A program made the position numbers and the translations under genes. The notes beneath the pieces were generated by a model, which saw only the letters and a list, made by a program, of their open reading frames with translations, searched no databases and had not been told where the DNA came from. A DNA stretch of 64,000 nt from Streptomyces caniscabiei. GTDB taxonomy: Bacteria > Actinomycetota > Actinomycetes > Streptomycetales > Streptomycetaceae. The stretch covers positions 693,958-757,957 of the forward strand of contig NZ_JABXWI010000001.1 of assembly GCF_014930365.1 (NCBI RefSeq), given 5' to 3'. Each line of letters starts with the position of its first letter. The stretch's first letter is position 1. This document shows positions 43,399-50,435 of the stretch, in pieces.

Positions 43399-44832
43399 TC
43401 ATGCGACCCCGGCCCGACTTACACCCGGTCCGGACTCTTCCCGGACTCCACCGGACTCCCCCGACACCATCCTGAGCTGCGCTTGACCAGGCACAGCGCC
43501 CTCGAGGGCCGCGAGTACCTGGCCCGCGTAGTCCGCCGAGGCGTGCGTGTAGAGCCACGTCACTTCGCCCGCTCGCTCGTGCCCGAGGATCTCCTGCGTG
43601 ATCGCCTCCGGCACTCCGAGCGCATGCAGGCGCGAGGCGAAGGTGTGCCGCTGGTCATGGAAGTCCGGCCACCAGTCCGTCCTCTCCTTCTCCTCCTTCT
43701 TTATGCGCCCGGTCTCCGGGTCCTCGACCTCCTCGGTCCAGGTCTTCACAACCTTCCGGGCGATCCCGGCCTTCTCGATCGCGTCGACCCACCGCCGGCG
43801 GACGCTGCTTCGGCGGAGCGGCGCCCGGTACCGCTCGCCCTCGCCGCCGGCCCTCTTCGAGCCGCGGCGGATCGCGTTCCGCCCGTGGAAGACGAGTTCC
43901 TCAGTGCGCAGGCCGTCCTCCGGCTCGGACTGTGTCCGGCTCGCGTCCGGCTCGGCGGACCAGAGCTCGCGCAGCAGCTGCACGGCGGTCTCCGTCAGCG
44001 GCACGGTGCGCAGGCCCGCGTCGGACTTCGGGTACGCCTTCCTCTTGACGTGCCCGCGCGGCTCGATCAGGACCTCCCGGACCTGGAGCCGCCGGGAGGC
44101 GAAGTCGACCCGGCACCAGCGGAGGCCGGCGAGCTCACCGAAGCGCAGGCCGGTCTCCTCGGCGAGCTGCTGCACGGGCCGCAGGTAGTCGGGCAGCTTC
44201 TCGCGGACCAGGGCGAGCTGGTCGGTCGTCGGCGGCCGCCGGTCGTCGGGGTGCTTTCCCCGCCCAGACGGGAGCTTGACGCCGTCGCACGGATTGAAAG
44301 GGATACGGCGGTCGCGCATGGCCGCGGTCATCATGCGGTCGAGGACCTGGAAGGCCTTCGTCACGCTGGACGCAGCGAGGGGGCCGCCGGCCCCGTCCCA
44401 GATCGAGTTCACCCAGTTCTGGACGTCGAGCCAGGTGATGTCCACCAGGCGCACGGTGCCGAACCGCCGCTGGACGTGGTTGCGCCACGACCGACTGTCG
44501 CGGTCGATGGTGTTCTCCTCCAGCTGCGCGGTCTGCGACTTCCACCAGAGCGTGTGCCACGCCATGAGCGTGATTTCGCCACGTGCGGGATCGATCCACC
44601 GGCGCTCGCGGATTTCGGTACGGGTGCGCTCGAGGAAGGCGACCGCCTCCGTGTCGGTGTCGAAGTTGACGGCTCGTTCCCGCTGGCCAGGTGGTGTGTA
44701 CCGGGCCTGCCACGAGCCGATGCAGTCCTTCGTTTTGGCCCGGGTGCCTGGGTACTTGGCCAGGCAGAGCTTGCAGCCGCAGCGCTTGCTGCGGATCTGG
44801 CGGGGGTTGGCGGTGGTGTTCTTACGCCCCAC
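43399..44832 (-). CDS. int: Phage tyrosine integrase
   Basis: 477 aa from GTG 44832 with AGGAG 7 nt upstream. An N-terminal Cys-rich segment (RSKRCGCKLCLAKYPGTRAK) precedes the arm- and core-binding domains. The catalytic set is complete: Arg in TGLRFGELAGLRW (near 230), Lys in RKAYPKSDAGLR (near 267), HDQRH (near 392), His in LGHE (near 417) and Tyr in TWLYTHAS (near 427). It points toward the tRNA-Ile half-site 80 bp away, as integrases of tRNA-specific elements do. Confidence 0.94.
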   Translation of the reverse strand: MGRKNTTANPRQIRSKRCGCKLCLAKYPGTRAKTKDCIGSWQARYTPPGQRERAVNFDTDTEAVAFLERTRTEIRERRWIDPARGEITLMAWHTLWWKSQTAQLEENTIDRDSRSWRNHVQRRFGTVRLVDITWLDVQNWVNSIWDGAGGPLAASSVTKAFQVLDRMMTAAMRDRRIPFNPCDGVKLPSGRGKHPDDRRPPTTDQLALVREKLPDYLRPVQQLAEETGLRFGELAGLRWCRVDFASRRLQVREVLIEPRGHVKRKAYPKSDAGLRTVPLTETAVQLLRELWSAEPDASRTQSEPEDGLRTEELVFHGRNAIRRGSKRAGGEGERYRAPLRRSSVRRRWVDAIEKAGIARKVVKTWTEEVEDPETGRIKKEEKERTDWWPDFHDQRHTFASRLHALGVPEAITQEILGHERAGEVTWLYTHASADYAGQVLAALEGAVPGQAQLRMVSGESGGVREESGPGVSRAGVA

Positions 44833-44845
44833 GGTGTGCTCCTGA

Positions 44846-45094
44846 TCAGAGTGTGGGCGCGCCGGATGCTGCGGGGACAGGGGTGAGCTCGGTGGGGAGC
44901 TCAAGCGGGTCGCCGCAGAAGCAGGTGAGGCCGGCGCCGGTGATGGGTGCGCCGAGGTCGACTGCCAGGAGATCGTGCAGTTCTCTGATCAGGTCGTGAG
45001 GGTGGGTGCCCCTGTCTACGAGGATGGTGATCTCGTCCGGGTCCCAGATGGCGATCTGCTGGAGAGCGTCGGCAATGGCGATGCGGATGCACAC
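44846..45094 (-). CDS. Small protein of unknown function
   Basis: 82 aa from GTG 45094, with GGGGGGA just upstream. It reads VCIRIAIADALQQIAIWDPD, EITILVDRGTHPHDLIRELH and a C-terminal TCFCGDPLELPTEL. It lies 13 bp upstream of the integrase start and is probably co-transcribed with it. No family is recognised. Confidence 0.65.
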   Translation of the reverse strand: MCIRIAIADALQQIAIWDPDEITILVDRGTHPHDLIRELHDLLAVDLGAPITGAGLTCFCGDPLELPTELTPVPAASGAPTL

Positions 45095-45270
45095 AGGTAT
45101 CCCCCCAGGGATGCGCGACGGCAGTTTTCCGCTCCCGGGAGGACAGCGGGTGACTGATCGTACCTGTGTGTATTGATGATGGGGAGGTTGTTGTCATATT
45201 CGGGGAGGAATGTTTTCTGCCACCCCAGTCGCGTGAATTTACCCCTTTCTAAGGCAACCCTTACCGTCAG

Positions 45271-45693
45271 CTACGAGACGCGACTGACCGCGGCCATGGC
45301 TTCGGCGTACTTGACGACGTCTCGTTGCTGGGCGTCGGGTAGCGCCCTGTAGATCTTCAGCAGGCGCGCCTCTCGCTCCTCGCTTGCCCGCCCAGGCACA
45401 GGCCGGCCCGAGGCTTCGAAAATCTGCCTCGGGGTGAAGTCCGCTCCCCACCGAGTGAAGGCGTCGGCAAGGCTGCGCAGCTCGTCGGTCTCCACGCGGG
45501 AGGTGCCGCGCTTCCCTGTGAGCCACATGTTGAGGCGCGTGTACTTGATGCCTGTCGTGTCTGAGAGTTCCCTCTGGGTGTGTTGGGTCTCTGACAGCAG
45601 GCGCAGGAGTAGTGCCGCCAGGTCCTCACCCTTGGGGGTGGAGTCATCGGCGGGGCGGTCGGGCTCGCCGGAGTGGCTCGGGGCGGTGGTCAC
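45271..45693 (-). CDS. XRE-family regulator, phage repressor candidate
   Basis: 140 aa from GTG 45693; a TTG two codons upstream is possible and no good ribosome site is visible, so the mRNA may be leaderless. The HTH is HTQRELSDTTGIKYTRLNMW followed by LTGKRGTSRVETDELRSLAD. The C-terminal helix set (EREARLLKIYRALPDAQQRD) lacks a LexA-like protease domain. It is transcribed away from the early genes across a 231-bp divergent region, the usual place of a lysogeny repressor. Confidence 0.75.
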   Translation of the reverse strand: MTTAPSHSGEPDRPADDSTPKGEDLAALLLRLLSETQHTQRELSDTTGIKYTRLNMWLTGKRGTSRVETDELRSLADAFTRWGADFTPRQIFEASGRPVPGRASEEREARLLKIYRALPDAQQRDVVKYAEAMAAVSRVS

Positions 45694-45699
45694 AGGCAA

Positions 45700-45924
45700 C
45701 AGAGTCGGGCAATAAATCTACATACGCAAGTAGAACGTGGATTGATGACCTGTATTTGACGGGCCTCGGCGCATCTACGTAACCCCCCTCGACCCTTGTG
45801 CACCTTTTACACAACCCTGTGCGCCTCCCTTGACTGAATCCACATCCACATGCAGACTGTGGATGCAGCAGGTCAAAGCGGCCTACTCAACCCCTATCCG
45901 GGCCACACGGCCCAGAGGATCACC
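45700..45924. promoter_or_regulatory. Divergent promoter/operator region of the phage switch
   Basis: The region between the repressor candidate and the XRE/excisionase-like gene is AT-richer than its surroundings. It holds TTGTG-N9-CACAA (45796-45814), CTAC-N8-GTAG (about 45718-45733) and TTGACT (45830-45835) with CAGACT 17 bp later as a possible rightward promoter. GAATCCACATCCACA (45836-45850) fills the spacer and is repeated inside the downstream gene at 46180-46194. Confidence 0.5.
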
Positions 45925-46422
45925 ATGCGACGACTGGACAAAGGTGCCCCGCTGCGGGCCGCCATGAAGGCGGCCGAGCTGGACATCCCACGCCTCGCCG
46001 CCAAGACCCGAGAGATCGACCCCGACCAGAAGGGGCTCTCGAAGTCGCTGATCGGCTTCATCGTCGGCGGCGGCAAGACGGCGCGCGAGGAATGCAGCGA
46101 CCGAGCGGCAGAGCTCGTCTCGGCAGCGCTCGGCCGGGAGGTCACGACCCTCTTCGAGCCTGTCGTTTTCACGCTCGGAGAATCCACATCCACACGCACT
46201 TCGTGGACGGTTGATGGGCGGAAGCCTCTGCCCGCACAGCTCATGGACCAGCGGGCGCTCGCGAAGTTCCTGCGTAAGTCGCCGTCGTGGATCGACGCCC
46301 AGATCGCGGACGCCAAGGAGCGCGGCGAGCTCTGGCCCGGGCTGATCTACGTCGGCCGTAGTCGGCGCTTCGACCCGCACGCCGTCCTCGACGCGATGCG
46401 GAAGCAGCGCACCGCCGCCTGA
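45925..46422 (+). CDS. Dual-HTH phage regulator (XRE-like N terminus, excisionase-like C terminus)
   Basis: 165 aa from ATG 45925 (AGAGGATC site). The N-terminal half (APLRAAMKAAELDIPRLAAK, GLSKSLIGFIVGGGKTAREE) looks like an XRE domain. The C-terminal half (MDQRALAKFLRKSPSWIDAQ, YVGRSRRFDPHAVLDAMRKQ) resembles the MerR/AlpA-type HTH of excisionases. It is the first rightward gene and may act as Cro/antirepressor, excisionase or both. The fusion reading is inference. Confidence 0.7.
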   Translation: MRRLDKGAPLRAAMKAAELDIPRLAAKTREIDPDQKGLSKSLIGFIVGGGKTAREECSDRAAELVSAALGREVTTLFEPVVFTLGESTSTRTSWTVDGRKPLPAQLMDQRALAKFLRKSPSWIDAQIADAKERGELWPGLIYVGRSRRFDPHAVLDAMRKQRTAA

Positions 46423-46430
46423 CACAAGAA

Positions 46431-46462
46431 GGGCCGCCCCGGACGGCATTCCGGAACGGCCC
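46431..46462 (+). terminator. Hairpin before the sigma-factor gene
   Basis: GGGCCG...CCGG pairs with CCGG...CGGCCC across an 8-nt loop with small bulges. It lies between the dual-HTH gene and the sigma gene and may attenuate transcription. Confidence 0.45.
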
Positions 46463-46506
46463 CCAACCCACGAACCGCAAGCCCCTACGTCAAAGGAGAA
46501 CGGACC

Positions 46507-47106
46507 GTGTCTACACAGGTTAACGGCATGATCATGGCGGGAGGTGCGCTGGAGTCCGAGCTCGTCGCCCGGGCCCGCGCCGGCGACCGCACCGCGTTCG
46601 CCGCCCTCTACACCGCGCACCGCGACACGGTGTACGCCTTCCTCTACAACCGGACCCGTGACCGGAACCTGGCGGAGGACCTGACGCAGGACGTCTTCGT
46701 CCGCGCCCTGCGCCGCATGGAGACCTTCACCGCCCCGCGCTCCGCCGGCTTCGCTGGCTGGCTCTCCGTCATCGCGCGGAACATCCACCTCGACCACGTG
46801 AAGCTGGCCCGGACGCGGCTGGAGGTCCCGGTCGCGGAGATGGCCGACAGCGACGAGCGTGACCGCTCCGCCGAGGCGTACGCCCTGCGGGAGCTGGACA
46901 TCGCCGAGGCCGTCGAGACCGTCACGGCCGCGATGCGCAACCTCACCCCGTACCAGCGCCAGTGCCTGGAGCTGCGGTTCCTGGAAGGGCTGACGGGACC
47001 GGAGACGGCGGCGCGGCTGGGCAAGGACATTGGGGCGGTCAAGACGCTCCAGTTCCGTGCGATGAGCATCATGCGGCAGACCCTCACGGCAGGGGTGGCG
47101 GCGTGA
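46507..47106 (+). CDS. ECF-like RNA polymerase sigma factor (phage-encoded)
   Basis: 199 aa from GTG 46507 behind a strong AAAGGAGAA site; ATG 46528 or 46534 are alternatives. Region 2 is RAGDRTAFAALYTAHRDTVY, NRNLAEDLTQDVFVRALRRM-like, and RSAGFAGWLSVIARNIHLDH. Region 4 is LTPYQRQCLELRFLEGLTGP, ETAARLGKDIGAVKTLQFRA. This is the two-domain plan of group 4 sigma factors. No anti-sigma gene is adjacent. It opens the coupled early operon, so it could redirect host RNA polymerase to phage promoters. Confidence 0.85.
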   Translation: MSTQVNGMIMAGGALESELVARARAGDRTAFAALYTAHRDTVYAFLYNRTRDRNLAEDLTQDVFVRALRRMETFTAPRSAGFAGWLSVIARNIHLDHVKLARTRLEVPVAEMADSDERDRSAEAYALRELDIAEAVETVTAAMRNLTPYQRQCLELRFLEGLTGPETAARLGKDIGAVKTLQFRAMSIMRQTLTAGVAA

Positions 47107-47438
47107 CGTCCATCGGCTTCGCGAAGGCCCTCGGCTCGCAGGCCGCCGCGCTCACCTTCCTCGCTGGCCTCGCGCAGAAGAACCCCGAGCTGCCCCCGGC
47201 CTACATCGTCTTCAGCTCGGTGGACCCGGACGTGGTGCGCGTGCAGCTCGACAACATGCAGGCCGTCGAGACCTGGCGCGAGGCGCTGTTCGTACCGACC
47301 ACGAGCGTGGCGCTGGAGACGTACGGCAGCAACCAGCAGCTCACCTTCGAGGCGGTCGTGAACAACATCCGCATCGACGTGTGGGCCCCCTTCACCAACA
47401 CCCAGCCCGAAAGCCAGCCGGAAGGGGCGACGGCATGA
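47103..47438 (+). CDS. Hypothetical phage protein
   Basis: 111 aa from GTG 47103, overlapping the sigma stop (GTGA). It begins VTSIGFAKALGSQAAALTFL and contains PPAYIVFSSVDPDVVRVQLD and NNIRIDVWAPFTNTQP. No family is recognised. A mixed alpha/beta protein without membrane helices. Confidence 0.65.
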   Translation: MTSIGFAKALGSQAAALTFLAGLAQKNPELPPAYIVFSSVDPDVVRVQLDNMQAVETWREALFVPTTSVALETYGSNQQLTFEAVVNNIRIDVWAPFTNTQPESQPEGATA

Positions 47439-48199
47439 ACAAGAACATCCCGCACGCCGTGCGCGTCGTCCGCAAGATCCTGGCCTCCGCCAGCAACGAC
47501 CCGGCGACCGCCGTCGTCCAGGCCCTGAACGACGTCCGGCTCCTGACCGACCCGGAGCGCTCGTACGGCACCGTGCTGCACCGCACGCCCGCCGGCGGAT
47601 GGTCCCGGGAGCCGCAGGCCAAGCCCCACCCCGAGCGGGAGCTGACGGACCTGGAACAGCAGGCGGTCGCGTGGGACCAGTCCTGCGAGCGCGCGCAGCT
47701 GGTCGCGGCCTCCATTCAGCAGCAGGCCGGGCAGCACCCGGCGTTCCAGAGCGTCCGTACGGACGGCGACCGGGTCCTGGTCGCGTTGCAGATCACGGGC
47801 CAGGAGCAGTGGGCGGAGTGGCGCCGGTACTTCGGGATCACGCACGGCGCGGAGCGGTCGTTGCCGCACGCGGTGGGCGGCGAGGGCTACCGCGACGGTG
47901 TGCGCGTCTCCGTTCTGGCGTACGACGTCCCGCAGGTCCGGGCTCGGGAGACGCAGAAAGCGGAGCGTCCGTACGAGCTGGACGGGACCGTGTACGACCT
48001 GGCCCGGCCGCAGCGGGACGCCCACGGGGACGTCTGGTACTTCCACGGCGACCAGCGCCCGGACGGGATGCCGCTGCTGTCGGTCGACGGGCGGCCGGAG
48101 CGGTGCTCGCTCGCGAACATCGTGGAGATGGCGGGCCCGTTGCTGCCCGTCAGGCTGCCCGTGACGCCCGTCACCGCGAAGGGCGGTGAGTCGGAGTGA
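47435..48199 (+). CDS. Hypothetical phage protein, BN159_2729-like
   Basis: 254 aa from ATG 47435 (ATGA overlap). It begins MNKNIPHAVRVVRKILASAS. The middle (AWDQSCERAQLVAASIQQQA, GDRVLVALQITGQEQWAEWR) and C-terminal part (ANIVEMAGPLLPVRLPVTPV) resemble a protein group common in Streptomyces elements; the group name is from memory. Function unknown. A TGACGCCCGTCA repeat lies in its 3' end (48162-48173). Confidence 0.6.
   Translation: MNKNIPHAVRVVRKILASASNDPATAVVQALNDVRLLTDPERSYGTVLHRTPAGGWSREPQAKPHPERELTDLEQQAVAWDQSCERAQLVAASIQQQAGQHPAFQSVRTDGDRVLVALQITGQEQWAEWRRYFGITHGAERSLPHAVGGEGYRDGVRVSVLAYDVPQVRARETQKAERPYELDGTVYDLARPQRDAHGDVWYFHGDQRPDGMPLLSVDGRPERCSLANIVEMAGPLLPVRLPVTPVTAKGGESE
48162..48173. 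repeat. TGACG-CC-CGTCA dispersed palindrome, copy 1
   Basis: Perfect TGACGCCCGTCA inside the 3' end of the 47435 gene. Other perfect copies are at 52421, 57176 and 63934; one-mismatch copies are at 49965, 50070, 54922, 57879 and 60021. Confidence 0.6.
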
Positions 48200-48786
48200 C
48201 CTTCGAGCCTCTGACCCCCGAGCAGCGCACGGCGCTGGCCAGCTTCATCGGCGAGGACGCGAAGCCCGCGGAGATCGGGCTGGTGCTGTCGCTCGGCGAG
48301 TCCGTCCGTGACGCGCGGGAGCACGACCACACGACGCAGCGCGAGGACTGGTTCTGCATGAACCTCACCTCGTTCATGGGCGAGCGGATGGGCCCGGTGC
48401 TGCGCCGTCTCCTCGACCTGGAGGCGGAGCAGCAGACGCTGAACGAGGCCCTGTCGGACGCGGCGGAAAAGTTGCGGGCGGACCAGGAGCCCACCTCCAG
48501 CTTCTTCCGCCCCGGCCGCGCGTACACCCGTGACCTGCCGTTCCGGGCGCCGGAGGACCGGCCCAACTTCGAGTGCGTCGGCGTGGCTGTCCACCCGACC
48601 AAGGGCGTCCTCCGGGCCTTCGGCTTCGAGCAGCCCGGCAACGGCCGCCCGTGGGCTTCCTCGGCCCTGAGCGACGAGGCGTGGGCCGATGGCTGGGTCG
48701 ACCTCGGCCCGGTCCGGCCGGACCGGCTGACCCGCGCCTTCGCCCCCACTCAGGCCCTGGCCGAGGACCAGGAGGCGGACAAGTGA
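48196..48786 (+). CDS. Hypothetical phage protein
   Basis: 196 aa from GTG 48196 (GTGA overlap). It begins VTFEPLTPEQRTALASFIGE. The segment MGPVLRRLLDLEAEQQTLNE suggests a helical pair, and the C-terminal half (VGVAVHPTKGVLRAFGFEQP) a beta unit. No family recognised. Coupled in the early operon. Confidence 0.6.
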   Translation: MTFEPLTPEQRTALASFIGEDAKPAEIGLVLSLGESVRDAREHDHTTQREDWFCMNLTSFMGERMGPVLRRLLDLEAEQQTLNEALSDAAEKLRADQEPTSSFFRPGRAYTRDLPFRAPEDRPNFECVGVAVHPTKGVLRAFGFEQPGNGRPWASSALSDEAWADGWVDLGPVRPDRLTRAFAPTQALAEDQEADK

Positions 48787-49079
48787 GCGCCTACACCACC
48801 GCCTTCAAGGCCCTGACCAGCGGTCGCGCCCTGCGACCCGACGAGGCCGCCGCCCTCCTGGTCGACCTCCGCAAGGAGGCCGGCCAAGAGCTGGCGACCG
48901 CCCTGGAGGCGGACCTCGACGGCAAGTACCGGCGGACCGACACCGACACGGACGGCTCGTTCCGACGCAAGCGCCGCGCGTACGGCGCCGCGATCACCGT
49001 CGTGAACCGCCTCCGCGAGTTCGCCGCCTCCCCCCTCCTTCTCTCCCCGCCGCACCAGCGCAATCGGAGCACGTCATGA
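48783..49079 (+). CDS. Small helical phage protein
   Basis: 98 aa from GTG 48783 (GTGA overlap). It begins VSAYTTAFKALTSGRALRPD and contains DEAAALLVDLRKEAGQELAT and a basic FRRKRRAYGAAITVVNRLRE. Its stop overlaps the ATPase gene start in the junction CGTCATGACG. It may be a partner of the ATPase, by position only. Confidence 0.6.
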   Translation: MSAYTTAFKALTSGRALRPDEAAALLVDLRKEAGQELATALEADLDGKYRRTDTDTDGSFRRKRRAYGAAITVVNRLREFAASPLLLSPPHQRNRSTS

Positions 49080-50359
49080 CGACCTTCACCTTCGCCCCCG
49101 CCACCCGCGAGACCGCCAAGGCCCGCATCGCCCTCCAGGGCCCGGGCGGCAGCGGCAAGACCAAGACCGCACTGCGCATGGCCGAGGCGCTCGCCAAGGG
49201 CGGCCTGATCGGCGTCGTCGACTCCGAGCGCGGCTCCGCCCTCAAGTACGCCCCGGTGCCGGGCCGTCCGGACATCGAGGCGCACGAGTTCGTGCACGTG
49301 CCGATGGCGTTCTGCTCCCCCGAGAACCTGATCGCGGTGGTGAAGTCGGCTGAGGAAGCCCGGCTCGCCGTCCTCATCATCGACAGCTGGTCGCACTACT
49401 GGGCAGGCAAGGGCGGTCTCCTCGCACGCGTCGAGGAGGAGGGGAAGAAGATCAGCGGCGGCAAGTTCTCCGCCTGGGCTCCGGTCAACGAGATGGAACA
49501 GGACATGCTGGACGTCCTGCTCGGCTTCCCCGGCCACGTCATCGTCACCATGCGGACGAAGAACGACTACGAGCTGAGCGGCGGCAAGGTTAAGAAGCTG
49601 GGCGTCAAGACGGTCCAGCGCGAGGGCGCCGAGTACGAAGTCGACGTCGTGATCGACATGGTCGAGGGCACCGGCACCGTCACCAAGACCAGGTACTCCG
49701 CCTTGGACGGCGCCTGTGTCCACCACCCCGGTCCCGACTTCGCCGAGGCGATCCTGGAGCAGCTCGGCCAGGGCGTCGACCCCGTCCAGGTCATCGTGGA
49801 CGAACTGGTCCGGCAGGGTCTGACGTATGACCGGGCGCTGGAGCTGCACAGCCAGGCCCAGAGCCGGAACCTCCTCGGCGCCGACCTCCTGCACCCGAAG
49901 ACGGGCGAGCCCGGGAAGCTCGGGGACCTGATCAAGGAGTACGGGCAGGCAGTCAAGCCCGCCGCGACGCCCGTCACGAACGCCCCGTCGACCCCGTCAG
50001 CGCCGCCCGCCGGGCAGAAGCAGAGCACCCCGGCCGGTGCCCCGTCAGACGCCGGGCAGGCCCAGGCCCCGACGCCCGTCACGGCCCCGCAGATGCGGAT
50101 GATGCACGCCTGCTTCTCCAAGGTCGGCCTCGGTCACAAGGACTCCCGCGCCGAGCGTCTCCGGGCCACCTCCCTGATCATCGGCCGCCAGATCGGCTCC
50201 GCCAACGAGCTGACGAAGGACGAGGCCCAGACCCTCCTCGACACGCTCACCGCATACGGCAACCGCGAGAACGGGCCCGCCGACTTCGCCGCCATGGTCC
50301 AGGGCCTGGAGGACGAGGACCTTCACTCCCGCGACGACGCCACCGACCACGCCGCCTGA
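49076..50359 (+). CDS. RecA-fold P-loop ATPase (AAA_24; Sak4-like recombination protein candidate)
   Basis: 427 aa. Walker A is QGPGGSGKTKTALRMAEAL (about 22-40), followed by VVDSERGSALKYA. Walker B is AVLIIDSWSHYW (near 100), and VIVTMRTKNDYEL follows. This is the phage nucleotide-binding domain of Sak4-type single-strand annealing proteins. After residue 270 come a Pro/Ala/Gln linker and a C-terminal helical domain (APQMRMMHACFSKVGLGHKD) like that seen in ssDNA-annealing proteins. It lies next to a UvrD-like helicase and near SSB, supporting a replication or recombination role. Confidence 0.8.
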   Translation: MTTFTFAPATRETAKARIALQGPGGSGKTKTALRMAEALAKGGLIGVVDSERGSALKYAPVPGRPDIEAHEFVHVPMAFCSPENLIAVVKSAEEARLAVLIIDSWSHYWAGKGGLLARVEEEGKKISGGKFSAWAPVNEMEQDMLDVLLGFPGHVIVTMRTKNDYELSGGKVKKLGVKTVQREGAEYEVDVVIDMVEGTGTVTKTRYSALDGACVHHPGPDFAEAILEQLGQGVDPVQVIVDELVRQGLTYDRALELHSQAQSRNLLGADLLHPKTGEPGKLGDLIKEYGQAVKPAATPVTNAPSTPSAPPAGQKQSTPAGAPSDAGQAQAPTPVTAPQMRMMHACFSKVGLGHKDSRAERLRATSLIIGRQIGSANELTKDEAQTLLDTLTAYGNRENGPADFAAMVQGLEDEDLHSRDDATDHAA

Positions 50360-50372
50360 TTCACCACTGACC

Positions 50373-50408
50373 GCGGGCCCGCCCCGACCCCATGCGGGGC
50401 GGTCCCGC
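50373..50408 (+). terminator. Hairpin between ATPase and helicase genes
   Basis: A 13-bp stem with one G-T pair (50373-50385 with 50396-50408) in the 76-bp gap, ending just before the helicase ribosome site. Confidence 0.55.
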
Positions 50409-50435
50409 ACCTTCCAGAGAGGAGGTGCACCCCCA

